From Syngnathus acus (taxonomy: Eukaryota; Chordata; Actinopteri; Syngnathiformes; Syngnathidae): DNA of 64,000 nt. The notes beneath the pieces were generated by a model. It ran no database searches. It was not told the DNA's origin and saw only the letters and a list, made by a program, of their open reading frames with translations. The stretch is taken from the NCBI RefSeq assembly GCF_901709675.1, contig NC_051099.1:6698001-6762000 (forward strand). Direction: 5' to 3'. Below, piece after piece: positions 38,901 to 52,100 of this stretch. The position numbers and the translations under genes are program-made. The stretch's first letter is position 1, and the number at the start of each line of letters is the position of its first letter.

Positions 38901-41900
38901 GGGCAAGGATAGTTTGGCAGATGGTGAACAGTTCTTCTAGCTGTTTATTGCCACTCCCATCTGAAGTTTACTGTCAGACTAAACATAACAAAATTTTTAA
39001 AACAACATCATAACTGCTTTAGAAAAGTCCATTGGTTTGATACTTGAACACAAAAGGTGCAGCTGCACATATAGACAGACACCGTAACAATATTCACTGG
39101 CATATATTCTTTATCCTCTGCAAAAAAAAAAGACCAATATCACAGCAGCTTATGGAGACACTGAGATGTGATTTAAAATTCTGTTCTTGTCTCTCCAACT
39201 CAGCTGCAAACAGCATAATGTGCTTGAATATAAAACACATGCAACCTTTCCCAAACGCCTTTAAATAGACCACCACTCATGCATCACACCTCAAGTCAAT
39301 TTCATGTGTTCATGCCTGTGGTGGAATATATTCATGCTTGGAGTCATCCCCCACACATCTGTTGAGATGCTAATGCCTTAACCAAAAGAAGCGAGCTCGT
39401 CTGCATTTTAAGAGAAAAGCAACAAAACACCATCCTCACAATTAAAAGCACAAGATAATGTGATGACCTTGTCGAGACTTTTTTATCCAATTTGCAAAAG
39501 CGCTCTCCTCAACGGATTGTTGATATCATTCATATTCCTTTGGTGAAACTCATTTCAGAGTCATTGCAGTGCCGCAGCAATTCACCAACATAAAAAGCTT
39601 GTTGTTTATATGTGATATGTTTTTTTTTTAAATGTAGCTCTTACATTTATTACAATTTCTTTTCCATAACAGCAAATGTACCATTTTATTTCGGTCAAAT
39701 GTTCCTTTTATTTTACACTTATATTTACTTGCCAGGCAGTTGTCTAAAGTAATTCCGATAATAAGATATAATAAAATAGCACAACAAGCCGAGATTTTTT
39801 TTCAAACTTGTTTTCCCTGTCTGTTGAATATCACACCGTGTTGTGTCATTTCTTTTTCTACTTATCCTCTCTGATAAAAAAGAAGACTTAGTAATATAGC
39901 ACAATTCTTTTTTTTTTTTAACATGTTATTTTGTTTGGAGTTTTTCTTTTTTAAATTGCTGCCTGGGGAAACGTACAATATTACCTGGAATAAATAGTGT
40001 CTTTTCGTACCTTTTATCTCCCGTGTCCACATTTGATATATTTTCTTTCTTTCTTACAGCTCCGGCAGAAAGAAAATAAATTGAAGATGACATGCTTTCT
40101 ATTCAATTCGTTTTGTGCTTACCCTGAAAGGCTCCCCAAAAGCCATTTCCCCCAAGTTGCTCAACTGTCTGCTTGTAGCAGTTTGTTCCAAGAATGTGTG
40201 GAATAATTCCACTGAGTGTCAGCATGTGGGGGGGTGTTGGAAGCACGAAGATGAGGTCACCTACAGGCCAATCCATGCTGAGTTCCAGTGGAGCGCGTAT
40301 GTGGTCCACCACACAGGGAGTCATAGCATGGTCAAGTCTTTTACAGTCCAAGTGGGAAGAGGTTAGCTCAGCAAAAAACTGCGTAATGACAGCCGTGAAG
40401 CAACACTGATGTCAAGAGGCCCCAACTACTTGAGGGTGATAACGCACCACTGCAATGACCTCAGGAATTTGGATCAGCAATAAAAAGTAGGCACTAATAC
40501 GTGACAACGTTGGAGGGAATCCAGAGAGGGAGAAAAATGTGGAATATTTGAGAATGTGAACATTTAGAGGTCACACAACCTGTAGCTGTCTCCTCAATGT
40601 CCTCAAATGATGCTGAGTCTCTTCACCGATTTTGTCTGTCACATTTGTATCGAGAGTCATTTCAGATTTAGGTTGGCACAAATCCCGTTGCTATTTGGCT
40701 GATTTGAGATATTCTCCCGTTATCATGGTAACCTTCTCAATGGATGGACATTTTATTATCTAGTGCACTCAGGTCGTGTCGTTTTTGGACAAATGGAAAG
40801 TATATTTCCATTACTAGCTAGATATGGACTTTTAACCTTTATAGACCGACGTTAAGTGAAGGCTGGCAGCAGGTTGTAATGGTCTGTGCACAGTGGAATC
40901 ATTTTGTGCTTTATGTGTGATTTTTTTTTTTTGTTCAACGACACTGAAAGTGAATTTTAAAGTAATTGCCTCATTGCATAATCTTTTAGTGCAGCTATGC
41001 TTCTATCAACCTGTCAGTCAGTGGAAAATGTTAACTCTGGTGTTCCATTCAGAGAATAAAATGGTTTCAAACCAAGGGTTGCAACGACTGGCAGGAATGT
41101 ACTCTTTGCTTAAGGAAGCTTTTTAATGCTAATTCACCAAGTTTGACACTTAGATGTAAAAATGACAAATCCTTTTCAAATTTCAAACATTATGATGAGC
41201 TGTGGATTCTAAAGCAAAGCATTTGTGTTGCACTCAAGCAAAGTCGTTGCTGTGAAGCATGCAGAGTCCTTCAGAGGAAGCAGCAGCAAGCCTGCAATAA
41301 GCGTAATTGAAAATTTATCAGTGAGTTCTTTGAAGTGTTTTTTTTTTTCAGGTCGGCTTGATCATGAGCTTTGCCTGACCTGTAAAATCCCCCATCCATA
41401 ACCATTTAGCTGTGATAATAGCGCTGATGTAATTTATCACATTTTGAGCACCCCCCCTTTTTTTTTTTTTTTTTAATAAAGGCTGACAAATTTGTTCCGT
41501 TGAAAACGACGACAAATCCACTGGGGTTTTTTATTTTACGGGACATAAAAGTGAGCGTTTCAAAGTGCAATCTGGAAAGGGGCTCTGCTAGCTTTGAGTC
41601 GAGCGATTTTGAGAAGCCCCGTCAGATTGATGTTAATTGTAGAGGATAGGTCATTTCTTAACAGCCTTCAGCTGCACAAAGAGCATACTTTGCTGTAATT
41701 GAGTTCCTCAAACAAAAAAAACGCTTCATCTGTGATGTGACAACACAAACAGGCCACAATTGATTCTGCTCGGCGGCAGGGTTGGCGCAAGGCGACATTG
41801 GGGAAGCGCGACTGATGAGATGTTGATGTGCTTACAGAGTGTTTAATCATGCACGAGCTGCAGCACATGCAGCATATAATTATCCAGTATGAAAGCTCAA

Positions 41901-44900
41901 CATTTTTTTTTTTTTGCCGCCAAAAATGCTGCATAAATGACATATGTCTTACCATGGCCCCCTCTGGTGAGAAAGGGCATCCTGTTGATGGCAATGGGAA
42001 CAGTGCCATGCTTGTTGTGGAAATGGTGGACGTGGTGCGTGGTGCTGAGACTAGAAGACACACGTGCCGTTCCGGTTTGGATGGGCAGCACGATAATCAA
42101 GGCCAACCAGAGGGCCAGCCTGGAACAGTAACTTAGGCCCATGCTAAGGCTCCAGCCTGAACAGGTCCTCCCAAGGGGGGGTGCCAAGAGTCTACCCATC
42201 ACTTCCGCATGGGCCCAAGACCCGCCACTTGTCCACGTTTTGGTCTTTTGGAGTCCCACTAGAAGACCACAGGGCATCTCAGAGAATCGAGGACATTGCG
42301 TTTTATAATCCCTTTGCAGGCTCGGGGACTTGGCAGCAGATGATAAAAAGAAAAATCCCCTTCAACGTGTGATAAAAGTAACCTAAATATGAATTGCATC
42401 AAAGCACATCCAACTGCCTGCTTTCCTGCAAACTTATCCTAACATTCTCCCACAGCAAGGTGTCTCCTGCGCAGCATTAAAAAGCATCCAGCGGCATCGT
42501 TTTGACAGCGGGATATCCAAGGCGTCGGGGAAAGCGCACATCCAAACCAAAAGAAGGATCCAACTAAAGAGGCATGCCGCCTTAGAAAAGGAAACATCTA
42601 GGCGTGAGACGTGGCAGCAGGACCGAGCTGGATGCGATAAGAATCGCCGTGAAAGTCTCCATCGCCCACAGGTAGAGCTGGAGGGCAGCTGAGCCTGCCC
42701 ACTAAGACGAGCGCCACTCCACCGCAGACATCACACGCGTCCGTGGGAAAACGGATCATTTCACAAAGCCAAATGGACCGCTGGATAAAAATAAGGGCAT
42801 GAGTAAAGATGCTGACGACTAGAGACGATGCGGGAACCAGCACATTGCCTCCCCTTCAGCCACTGATGCACAGCAAAGGAGGAAAGGAGGGAGGAGGCTA
42901 GGATGGAGGAGGAGGAGGGGATGGGATGAGGGCGCTAGATGAGCTATAGATGGAGCAAGAGAGCGAGCGACATCTGCAGCGGCGCAGTAAAGGGAGGAAA
43001 ATCCAGAAAAATAAATAAATGAGTCGCTATCTCCCTCCCTCAGCGGCTCCCTCGGAGGATGCGGCGAAATTCCCAGCGAGTGAGCGAGACGCGCCGGGAT
43101 GCTGCCGTTCCTTCCTCCTCTGGTGCTCCACCTGCTCAGTCTCATGCAGCAAAGATTACTGCTGCATTCTCCTCATGCTGCTGCTGCTGCTCCGCTTCCC
43201 TCTCCAGTTACCTCATCTATGGCAGGTCTGCGCCGCTGCCTCGTTTTTAACCTGACAACTGCGTGGATTGAGCTTCTACAACACGAGATGAATGAGCTCA
43301 GGATGCTGCGTTGCACAAAAAAAAAAAAGGATGCTGATTAAAAACAAAACAAAAAAACACTAATTTATCACCAGGAGTCCGAGATGAGCAAACTCCAGGA
43401 CAGCCTGAAGCCTCGTGAAAAAACAAAAACAGTTTGGAGTTCTAATAATAACTCCACACAAGAGCATCTTCTTGAGGCGTACTGTTTGTTGTCAGGCTGT
43501 GTGTTTGTGTGTGTCTGAAAAGCGAGTCTGAGCGGAGGAGGGAGGGGCCCCCAGGGGGGGTGGGGGCCAAGGATGAGCGGGAGGGAGAGGCAGGAAGAGA
43601 AGGGGGTGGCCACAACACACGGCATTGAGAGTGGGGGGGGCATTGGTGAGGTGGGGGGGTGGCAGATAGTGAGGCAAGGAAATGGGTTGTGTGAATAAAT
43701 ACACAGCTTGCAGGTCCTGGCAGTAACACGCAGGAATCATACTGCAGAGGAGGAGCTTGATTTAGGTGAGCTGTCAGAGCTGTTACAGAAGCCAACACGG
43801 GGCCGCTGATGTGGACACGCTGTTAACACCCAGAGCTACAACAGGCCTGCGTGATGGACACGGAAATTCTTGACAATTTCATACCACGCAGCTCATAATA
43901 CAATCCGAGAGCTGTAAACACCTGCAGTGAGAAAAAGATACATGATCCGAGCTTCGGGGCTACAGCGGTTTGTCAATGCAGTGGTTCCTTCAATATGACT
44001 ACAACTCGGGAAAAGTATCGGGAAACGCCTCGTCCAATTCATTAGTCAGGATTGGGCTCGCTCCCTGGAGCGGCGAAGTAAGTAAGAACGCTTGCTGTCT
44101 GATGCGCATTGCTACGTTTAATATATCACCCGCAACATCGCACGGACAACAAATAGTGTGATTCATTAGAAAACTTCACAAGTGCAATAAAGTTTTTGCT
44201 ATCTCGCAGGCGCTGCAACATCCATCAAAAGTATTGCTTGCATTACTATTTCGGCTCGTGGCATATCTTCACGGGGTCGTTTGGAATTTGGAGGGCACAA
44301 TCCACGGTGCCCCTTGGAAAAAACAACAGCATTCAGCAGTTATGCTCAAATTTCGGGAAGAGGTCAGGCGGGTTAAGGACACAAAGAATTACCGTATTTT
44401 CCGCACTATAAGGCGCACCGGATTATAAGGCGCACCTTCAATGAATGGCCCATTTTAAAACTTTGTTCATATATAAGGCGCACCGGATTATAAGGCGCAT
44501 AGAATAAATAACAACGTTGCTCAAACGTTAATGCAATCACAATATAGTAACACTCGAAATAGTGAACACAATAACAATATATCAATAACTCAACGTTGCT
44601 CAAATGTTAATATCACACAACACACAAAATAAACACGTAAAGCTTACTTTAATAAATTAGTCCTCATCCACGAATCCATATTGGTCCATATATAAGGCGC
44701 ACCGGATTATAAGGCGCACTGTCGGCTTTTGAGAAAATTGGAGGTTTTTAGGTGCGCCTTATAGTGCGGAAAATACGGTCGTCCATCATTGAAAAGAAAA
44801 TGTTGGGATCAACAGAATTTTGTCGTAAGTCGAGGAAGCAAATGCTCATCACCGAGCAAAATGCAACAAGCGCTTATTGCCTCAGTGCCGTGTGCTGGCT

Positions 44901-47900
44901 TAACAAGGGCCATTTTATATTTCCAATTTCTTTTCTTCAAGGTCTATAAAGTCACGCCGGTTCGACTTTGTTATGAAAACAACTCGAGAGCCCCGACCTC
45001 AACTACCTTCCAGGTGAAGTCCAACTGCTCCCAGTGACCTCATGACAAATAAATTCCCACAGAAACACTCCAAAACAATTCTGATACAGATACCTCATCT
45101 GGCTATTTGCTCCAATTTTATCATTCCTATAGTGTCGTGTTCCCAAAAAAACGATATAATACACCTCCCATTGCGGCCTCATTTGTGACAGTGTAATTAT
45201 TTCACAAAATGGTGTTCGCTGCTTGAGCTGGCCTAATCAATTAGCCGCAATGTTTTTCCGACATGTTCACCTCCTATCTGTACACAAGTCAGGCCTCGGA
45301 AAAAACAGCTCTGCAGCTCTCGTGTCGCTCAGCCATGCAGGACTTATTCTTAGCAATGACTGATACCGGTTCAGACAAATCCAGACAGTTTCTAGGAACC
45401 CATTTTGTTTCTTTCGACGTCGGAGGTGGGGAAGGAGATGATAGGGTGAATTGGAATACACCGACACTTGAGAGATGAACACATTATCGACAATAGAAGT
45501 GGTATGGGAGGGAGATGGAAGATTGAGGCAGAAGGGAGAAGCGGAAGAGGGACTGCAGCTGTATCAGCTAAATCACGGTCGATATAGATATCAGCTTGGG
45601 ATTGCCGAGCCGCTTGAAAGGACACGCGTGGAAACAGGAGGACAGAGGCGAGCCATGCGGCACCACCTCACACGGTGACAAGAAGTCGACGCAGGCTATT
45701 ACTCATGCTGGGGGGGGAGGTGGGGCACTGTGGGCCAGAGACGCTGATTGCACCAGAAGAACAGAGAAAGATTCCGGCTTCACATTCTACAATGACAAAA
45801 GCCTGCACCAAATTTATCAGCTTGCATAATTAAAATACATCACTCGGATTGATGGCAAATTTCAACGCATTTGTCTGTTTTTGATCGCTGTTTGTTAGTT
45901 TACTGTAAACTAAATTAACGAGGCAGTTTTATGGGCGAAAGAGCCCATGACAATCCAGATAAAACCGACATGTGACTTGAAATGTGTCTTGATTCACAGA
46001 GTGGAGCTGGCAATTTCAACTTTGAGAAAACTGCCAATATATTTTCCCCTAGACGGAGGTCATCAGAGTAACTGACAGCTATCATACAGATTTGACATTT
46101 TGCCTCTTCACTATTGTTTCATAATTCAACCTTGGCAGACGTTTGACGTTTCCTAATTTGAGGTGTTCCCCAAATAACAGCACCAGAGGTCTTTCTATAA
46201 AAGAAAACAATTATTGTTTTTTTTTTTATGCTAACACCAAAAATAGACCACATCCAAGTCAGAAAATTGGGTGTAAAGGGAAAACCACCAAAACAGCAAA
46301 AATAAATAAATAAACAAATGGATGGATGGATATAAACATACAAAGTGCATTTTAAATCCGTTGACAAAACGGAATTGCAATGCCATAGTACATTTAGCAA
46401 GTGTTGGTTTGGAGAACTTTTCCTGCTCCCTTTTTTCTAACTTTTAATTGAACACCGTTCTCATTTTGTCTGTACTTCTTTAAATGTTAATACAGGGTTG
46501 CAGTGACTTTTCAGTGTGAAAATGAAATGATACAAGAACAGAAAATAATCCTCTAATGACGTCAATGGAAAAGTCAGTGTCAATTACAGCCGAAGCGCCA
46601 ACCGATGTTAATTCTAGACGGTTATAAAATAGCCAAAGCTGAACTGAACAGAAAACAAGGATCCACCAGAGCTGTGTTGCACAAGTTGAGGAAGATGATT
46701 TATAGACCAAAACTCCGACAGTCAGCTTCTCAAAGCTCGTGAGCATCAGCGATGACATCTTGGTGAGAGCTGTCGAGCACGAGTGGTTTGCATTCATCAC
46801 TTGACGGCTCTGTGCAAAGACGAGTGTAACCTTGGCTCATCATTGGCTATTTGACAAGTCACAGCACAGCCAATCAACAAACTCCTCATTCGATTGTTTT
46901 TTTTTTCAAAGAATTCAAATTATTCAAGGCATTTATCATGTGATTCTTCAGAATCTGTCATCATTGCAGTTCTAGACAATAAAATCATCAGAGTCAGATT
47001 TAGCCTGAAGGCAGATATGAACGGAATTTCAATTTATAAAGGAGCTTGGCAGTTCGGTCCTCATTTACATAATCAAATTATTTGCACATATAGCGTACGT
47101 ATGCGCACGCATTCAAGTCGCCAATTTGAGTGTCGGAAATATTAAATTAATATGATTTTATAAAGCGGCACTGCATTTTGTACTTTTGTCTTCGGCTCTT
47201 GAGGCAAAATGTTTGCTTAGTCCTATCATTTTATTGTGTTTAGTAACAACAAGCTATAATCATAAATGCCATGTATTTGCAAATTCTGTGCTAAAAACTA
47301 GTCCTGTTACAGGTCCTGTTACTCAAATAAGAAGTTTCAGTCAAAAAAATAAATAAAATACATTTGCTTTAGTGTTACAAGAAGCAAATGGCACCAATTG
47401 GCTGGAATGGCCTTCTTACCTTGCACCAAACGTTCAAAATGATGCAATGTGAGAAGACATGCAGCGCTGCCTTCAGAAATCTAAATTGCCCTGTTTGTTC
47501 TCAGGAGGATCTGTTAGATGAGATTTTTTCAGCGACATCCAGTCTCACCCGAGGCGGTAAAGTAGCAAGATTAATCATAGCACTTTCAGATTAATTACTC
47601 ATAATGCCAGCACGCTCTGAAAGGCATAGCCCGCAGTTGTGATGTTTGCTTGATTTCATTAGGCTCAAAGCGACAACACCTAAAATAAGTCTGCTTGAGA
47701 CAGGCATGGGGGGTGGGGGGGGAAGGGGTTGTGAAAGTGCTCAGAAGCAAAAGACATGCAGCAATCTTATAGCATCAGGTTGCACACGACTGTACAAACA
47801 AACAGTCGCATGGCGTCAACAACAAATAATAAGACAACGGGGAGAATTCATTGAGCAGTTACCACTACTGAGAGAAAAATATTTGCCGGAGATGTGCGAC

Positions 47901-49139
47901 GAGCTCTCCTCGCCACTTCAATTAAAATGATATTTGGCCTCTTCCCCCCACACACGCCACCGCCACCACTGCATGGCCCACATTTCCTCCTAAAAAGGCA
48001 CCGCCTGTGACAGCGCTCTGCATTGTTGGCTGCACATGGCGCTGGCATGAATAGACTCCATTTGCTTGTTAAGTTGAGCTGACTAGCCTCAGCACGTCTG
48101 GAAGAAAAGAAGAATGGCACCATTGCCCCCATTGCTGAGAATCCACTTTTTTCCACCTGACAAAAGGAATTATCGGACAATTTCGCCAAGCACAAAAGCA
48201 AGACGGTAGATTTGGGGAGAAAGACGTTCAATCTCTTGAGAACGATTCTATTATTCCTTAAATTGTTTCACTAAAACCTTTAAAAAAAAAACAATGTGTT
48301 CCTCTCCCACAGAAGAACATAACTCTAGACAAAATTATCCAATGCAACAAGAATATCAACAGAGAACACAAGATTCTTCACTTTGAGACTCTACCATAGG
48401 AGACAAACCTTCACTAGAAAAAAAACCATGATCTACCCAAGAAGACAATGCCATGGAATAAGATCCACGAAAGAAAAGACACAGCCTCCACTATGGAGGA
48501 CGGCACAGCCTCCAGCAAAGCGACTCATGATTGAGCAAGTGGTGTGTTGGTGTATGCGTTGACTACCTACACATGGTCACCTCCCAATCAATCCTTGGGG
48601 ATTGTTCTAGAAGAAGTTCAGTGTGAATAAGAGCCATGGCACTGGGCCAGGACCGGCTCATGGTTTCAGTTGCAAAATCAACAATGTGGAGAGGAAAACT
48701 AGCATCAAGGCGGTTCTTTTGGCCAGATGTCCAAACAACAGTTGAATACAAACTGATGCAGAACAGCCTGGCTGAAAGAAAAATAAAAAATGCAAATTCA
48801 CAATTGAAAGCGTTTTGTTGAATGTACCCTAAATAAAGCATGCTATCTTTACTGTTTGTTAACCCAGCTGCCTTTGGAGGATGCGGCGTTAAGTCGAGTG
48901 GCGCTCCTCAATCAACAACAGCCCTCGTTGTGTTTCGAGAACAACCAAGTGATTAAAGCTGACGGAAAAGAAACACCATCAGCAATTTTGAATCCAGAGG
49001 AAAATAAAACGTATGGATAGGCGTGCCAATTCACAAGGGAAGCTTAACCAATCTTTTTATTATTCATTGAATGGAGCTGAACGTGAGTGAACACTGGATC
49101 AGAAAGAAATGAGAGCAAAGAAAAAAATGTGCAGGTTTT

Positions 49140-49175
<36 letters not shown>

Positions 49176-52100
49176 CCTAAGCTTGGCTTTGCTCTGCTGA
49201 GTATTTGTTTCACGGTGACCAGGGAGGGAGCCAGAAACATGAAGAAGAAGCTGACAAATAGAGAGGAGATATGAAGCAATGAAAGGAGAGTTGCCGGAGA
49301 AAAACAAGAAGCCGTCACAAGGCGTTTTTTTTTTTTTCCCAACGGTACTATATATTATTATTATACACAGCTTGCTGCCCTGCGTGACGAATCACAGAGT
49401 ACACCGAGTCTATTTTTTTTTTGTGGTGACTGTACCATCTAAAGTCATTTCAATTCAATTTCAACGCATCAATGTGAAGCTCTTTGGATTTATTATTGTA
49501 CAAAAGCAACAGCCGAGTTAATCTCAGTTCATTTCATAGACTCGGGTTACTCCGGGTCACTCGCTGAAGTGATCTGGTTGGCTCGAGTCACTTGAGTCGC
49601 TGTTGTTTTTATTTGTATTTGACATTTCAGCTCAGCGACAGCATGTCTCAGCATTCACATGTTTTTTTTTCCCCCCCGCTTCTTATTAGAAATTTCCAGC
49701 CTAAGGGCTCAGCTTGCGAACATCCCATGACCAAACCCAGAAAACAGGTGAGCTGTGACCATTGTTGCCTGTGTCCTAAGGCGCTGTGATGTTATTTTTA
49801 ACAGCAAGTAGTAAAATGGCCGCCCTCCTGAGCTGGATGGGTGTTTGTTTTCTGCTTCGTTTTATTCCACAAATTCAATATTAATCAGAAATGTGTTTCG
49901 ACTAGTGATGGCGCGTAGAATATATTGTTGTAAAGAACAGTTTGAAGCTTTATATGGTATGAATTTTGTGTTATATTAGTATTCGTATGGATTTAATATA
50001 AGCTCAAGTAGCCATCTAGAAACTAAACACTTGTGACCTAATTAAGAGAAAATAAACCTTTGCATGGATAGCAAGAAGGCCTTTTTTTTGGACACCATTA
50101 GTTTATAAAGCACTACAGAATGCTACAGCCTACATCTGCGCCACTAAATATAAAATCTTAATATCGTGGATAAATGTTTTATAGCTTCACCAAGGACGTT
50201 ACCTTTTCATCCTCGCAGGTTCACGAGAGCGGTCACGGAACCTCCATTTGTTCAAAAATAACACTTTTTGGATTCAGGCAGAGGTAGACCAGAGAAATAA
50301 GTTCCAAAAGAGGAATTTTAGCAAGCAAAGATACATGCTATGATAATGCTTGAGTCCTTGTACAGGAACATGTTTGATTAGCAGTAATGCATTGTAATCC
50401 ATTGTTTGGAAGGTTAACGCTGCTCAGTTAGGGTTGCCATGGCAATAAGAGAGAAACTAGGTTGCCTTGGCAGAGGCTTGCACTTTCATTGTGGTGTCTG
50501 GGTTTCTTTCACTCAAAACGCCAGATTGCTTTCTATACATAAAATATAAAATCAACTGCTATTAATGAATAGACTGAGGCAAAATGAGATGATACTTTGG
50601 TTTGCCCCAGTATGCTATAAGCCACTGTCGTGACAAAGCACCAAATGCTTAAATTCTATAATTCGATCATCAAAATCGGCGTGAGAGTTTTGCAGATGCC
50701 GGTGAAACAGCGGCTAAATGATGCATAACAAGCACGTGCAGGGCGGTGCGACTTTTGGGTACGAAGGAAGACGACCGGGCAGATGCGGAGCTCGCAATGT
50801 GAGGGCCTCTTTGTGCGCACACTGTCTGCTCTTTATGATGTAAACTGAATGTAACCTTTCTCCCCTTCCGCACAGCCCCTGCAGGAGCCACCGGGAAGCC
50901 CTGGACCCCCTGGGGGCGGGGTGCGAGCGCTTTGGCACAGACCACCATTTATCCGAGGTTCAGCTGCTGCGTGTTGTGGGTGTTAAGTAAAACGCGCCAT
51001 GTTCCCACTGAAAGCGAGGCACAGAGGGAGAAGTCAGAGCAGGGCGGAGGGCGTTCACCTGCTCGGCTCGCTTGTATCAACTGCAGCGCGCTCTTTATAG
51101 GGGGCAATTATTTGGGGGGGGGTCTTATTTGGAGGAAAAAGTGAGGCGATTACTGCCTACAGCCGCACACCCTGTTTGCATTTGGTTTATTTTGCATTTC
51201 TGAACACCCACAGCCCTCACTGAGCCTCTTGGTGAAGCTTGACCCCGCTTGTACACTGTTGATGCGATGGTGTGATTGCTGAGAGACGCTTCCACGCGAA
51301 GGCCATGTTGTGTTAGTTGGATTTAATGGCTGAACGTGAGAGACGTGCATCACCTCAAGGCGATTGTTATGTGATAGCTATTGGAAAATATCACTTATAT
51401 GCATTCACACGTAACGATTGGCGTGCTAATGCTGAGAGACAACTATTCACACTATTGTCAGTCTTGAATGTCGCTTGGAAGATGCTATACAAAGCTAAGC
51501 TAATATTATCGTTACTGTGCATTGAAATGTTTATTGTTGTTGTGAGACTTGTGACCACTGAGGCACTGACTGAAAAAAAAAAAATACCCCCAAAAGAGAT
51601 TAGCCTGTAACTATTTTGATTTTGACCTTATTTTTTTTTTTAGTGTACGATTCGCCACAAAACTAGTGACATTTACAAATGAAATGTTTTGCAATGGTGA
51701 AGTATTAGTAAATGTATCAAAGGGTCTGAGAAAACATGACTAATTCTCACAAGCACATCTTTCAATTCCTACAATTCTTTTTTAAATCACCAAGGACCAC
51801 GGGCATCCCCCAGTCAGTAGAAAAGAAATTGGCCCAAAAAAATACTGGTGCTTGAATATCAAACAATTTTGTGGAATGAAGGGGCATTTTTCTTTTACAT
51901 TTTCTGTTCACTGTATTCCCATGTTGTTGCATTCCAATGCGTTTGTGCACAATGTCACAAAAAAAGATAGAACTTGAATAAGAGAAGAGAGCACTTGCTG
52001 CGAAGAAAGGAAAATACTAACGCCATCAGTCCTCATTGTTGGATTTCAATGGCATGCCACTGCCTAGTGTTTGCAGCTTGAGCAGACCACGCCGCATGCT

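Noticed and set aside
43019-43341. Plus-strand ORFs with leucine-rich starts near the beta promoter
   Set aside because: They arise from CTG/GCT-rich 5' sequence antisense to nrxn2. There is no splice continuity or family match.
47388-47930. Short plus-strand ORFs
   Set aside because: Composition and motifs give no support, and there are no splice partners.
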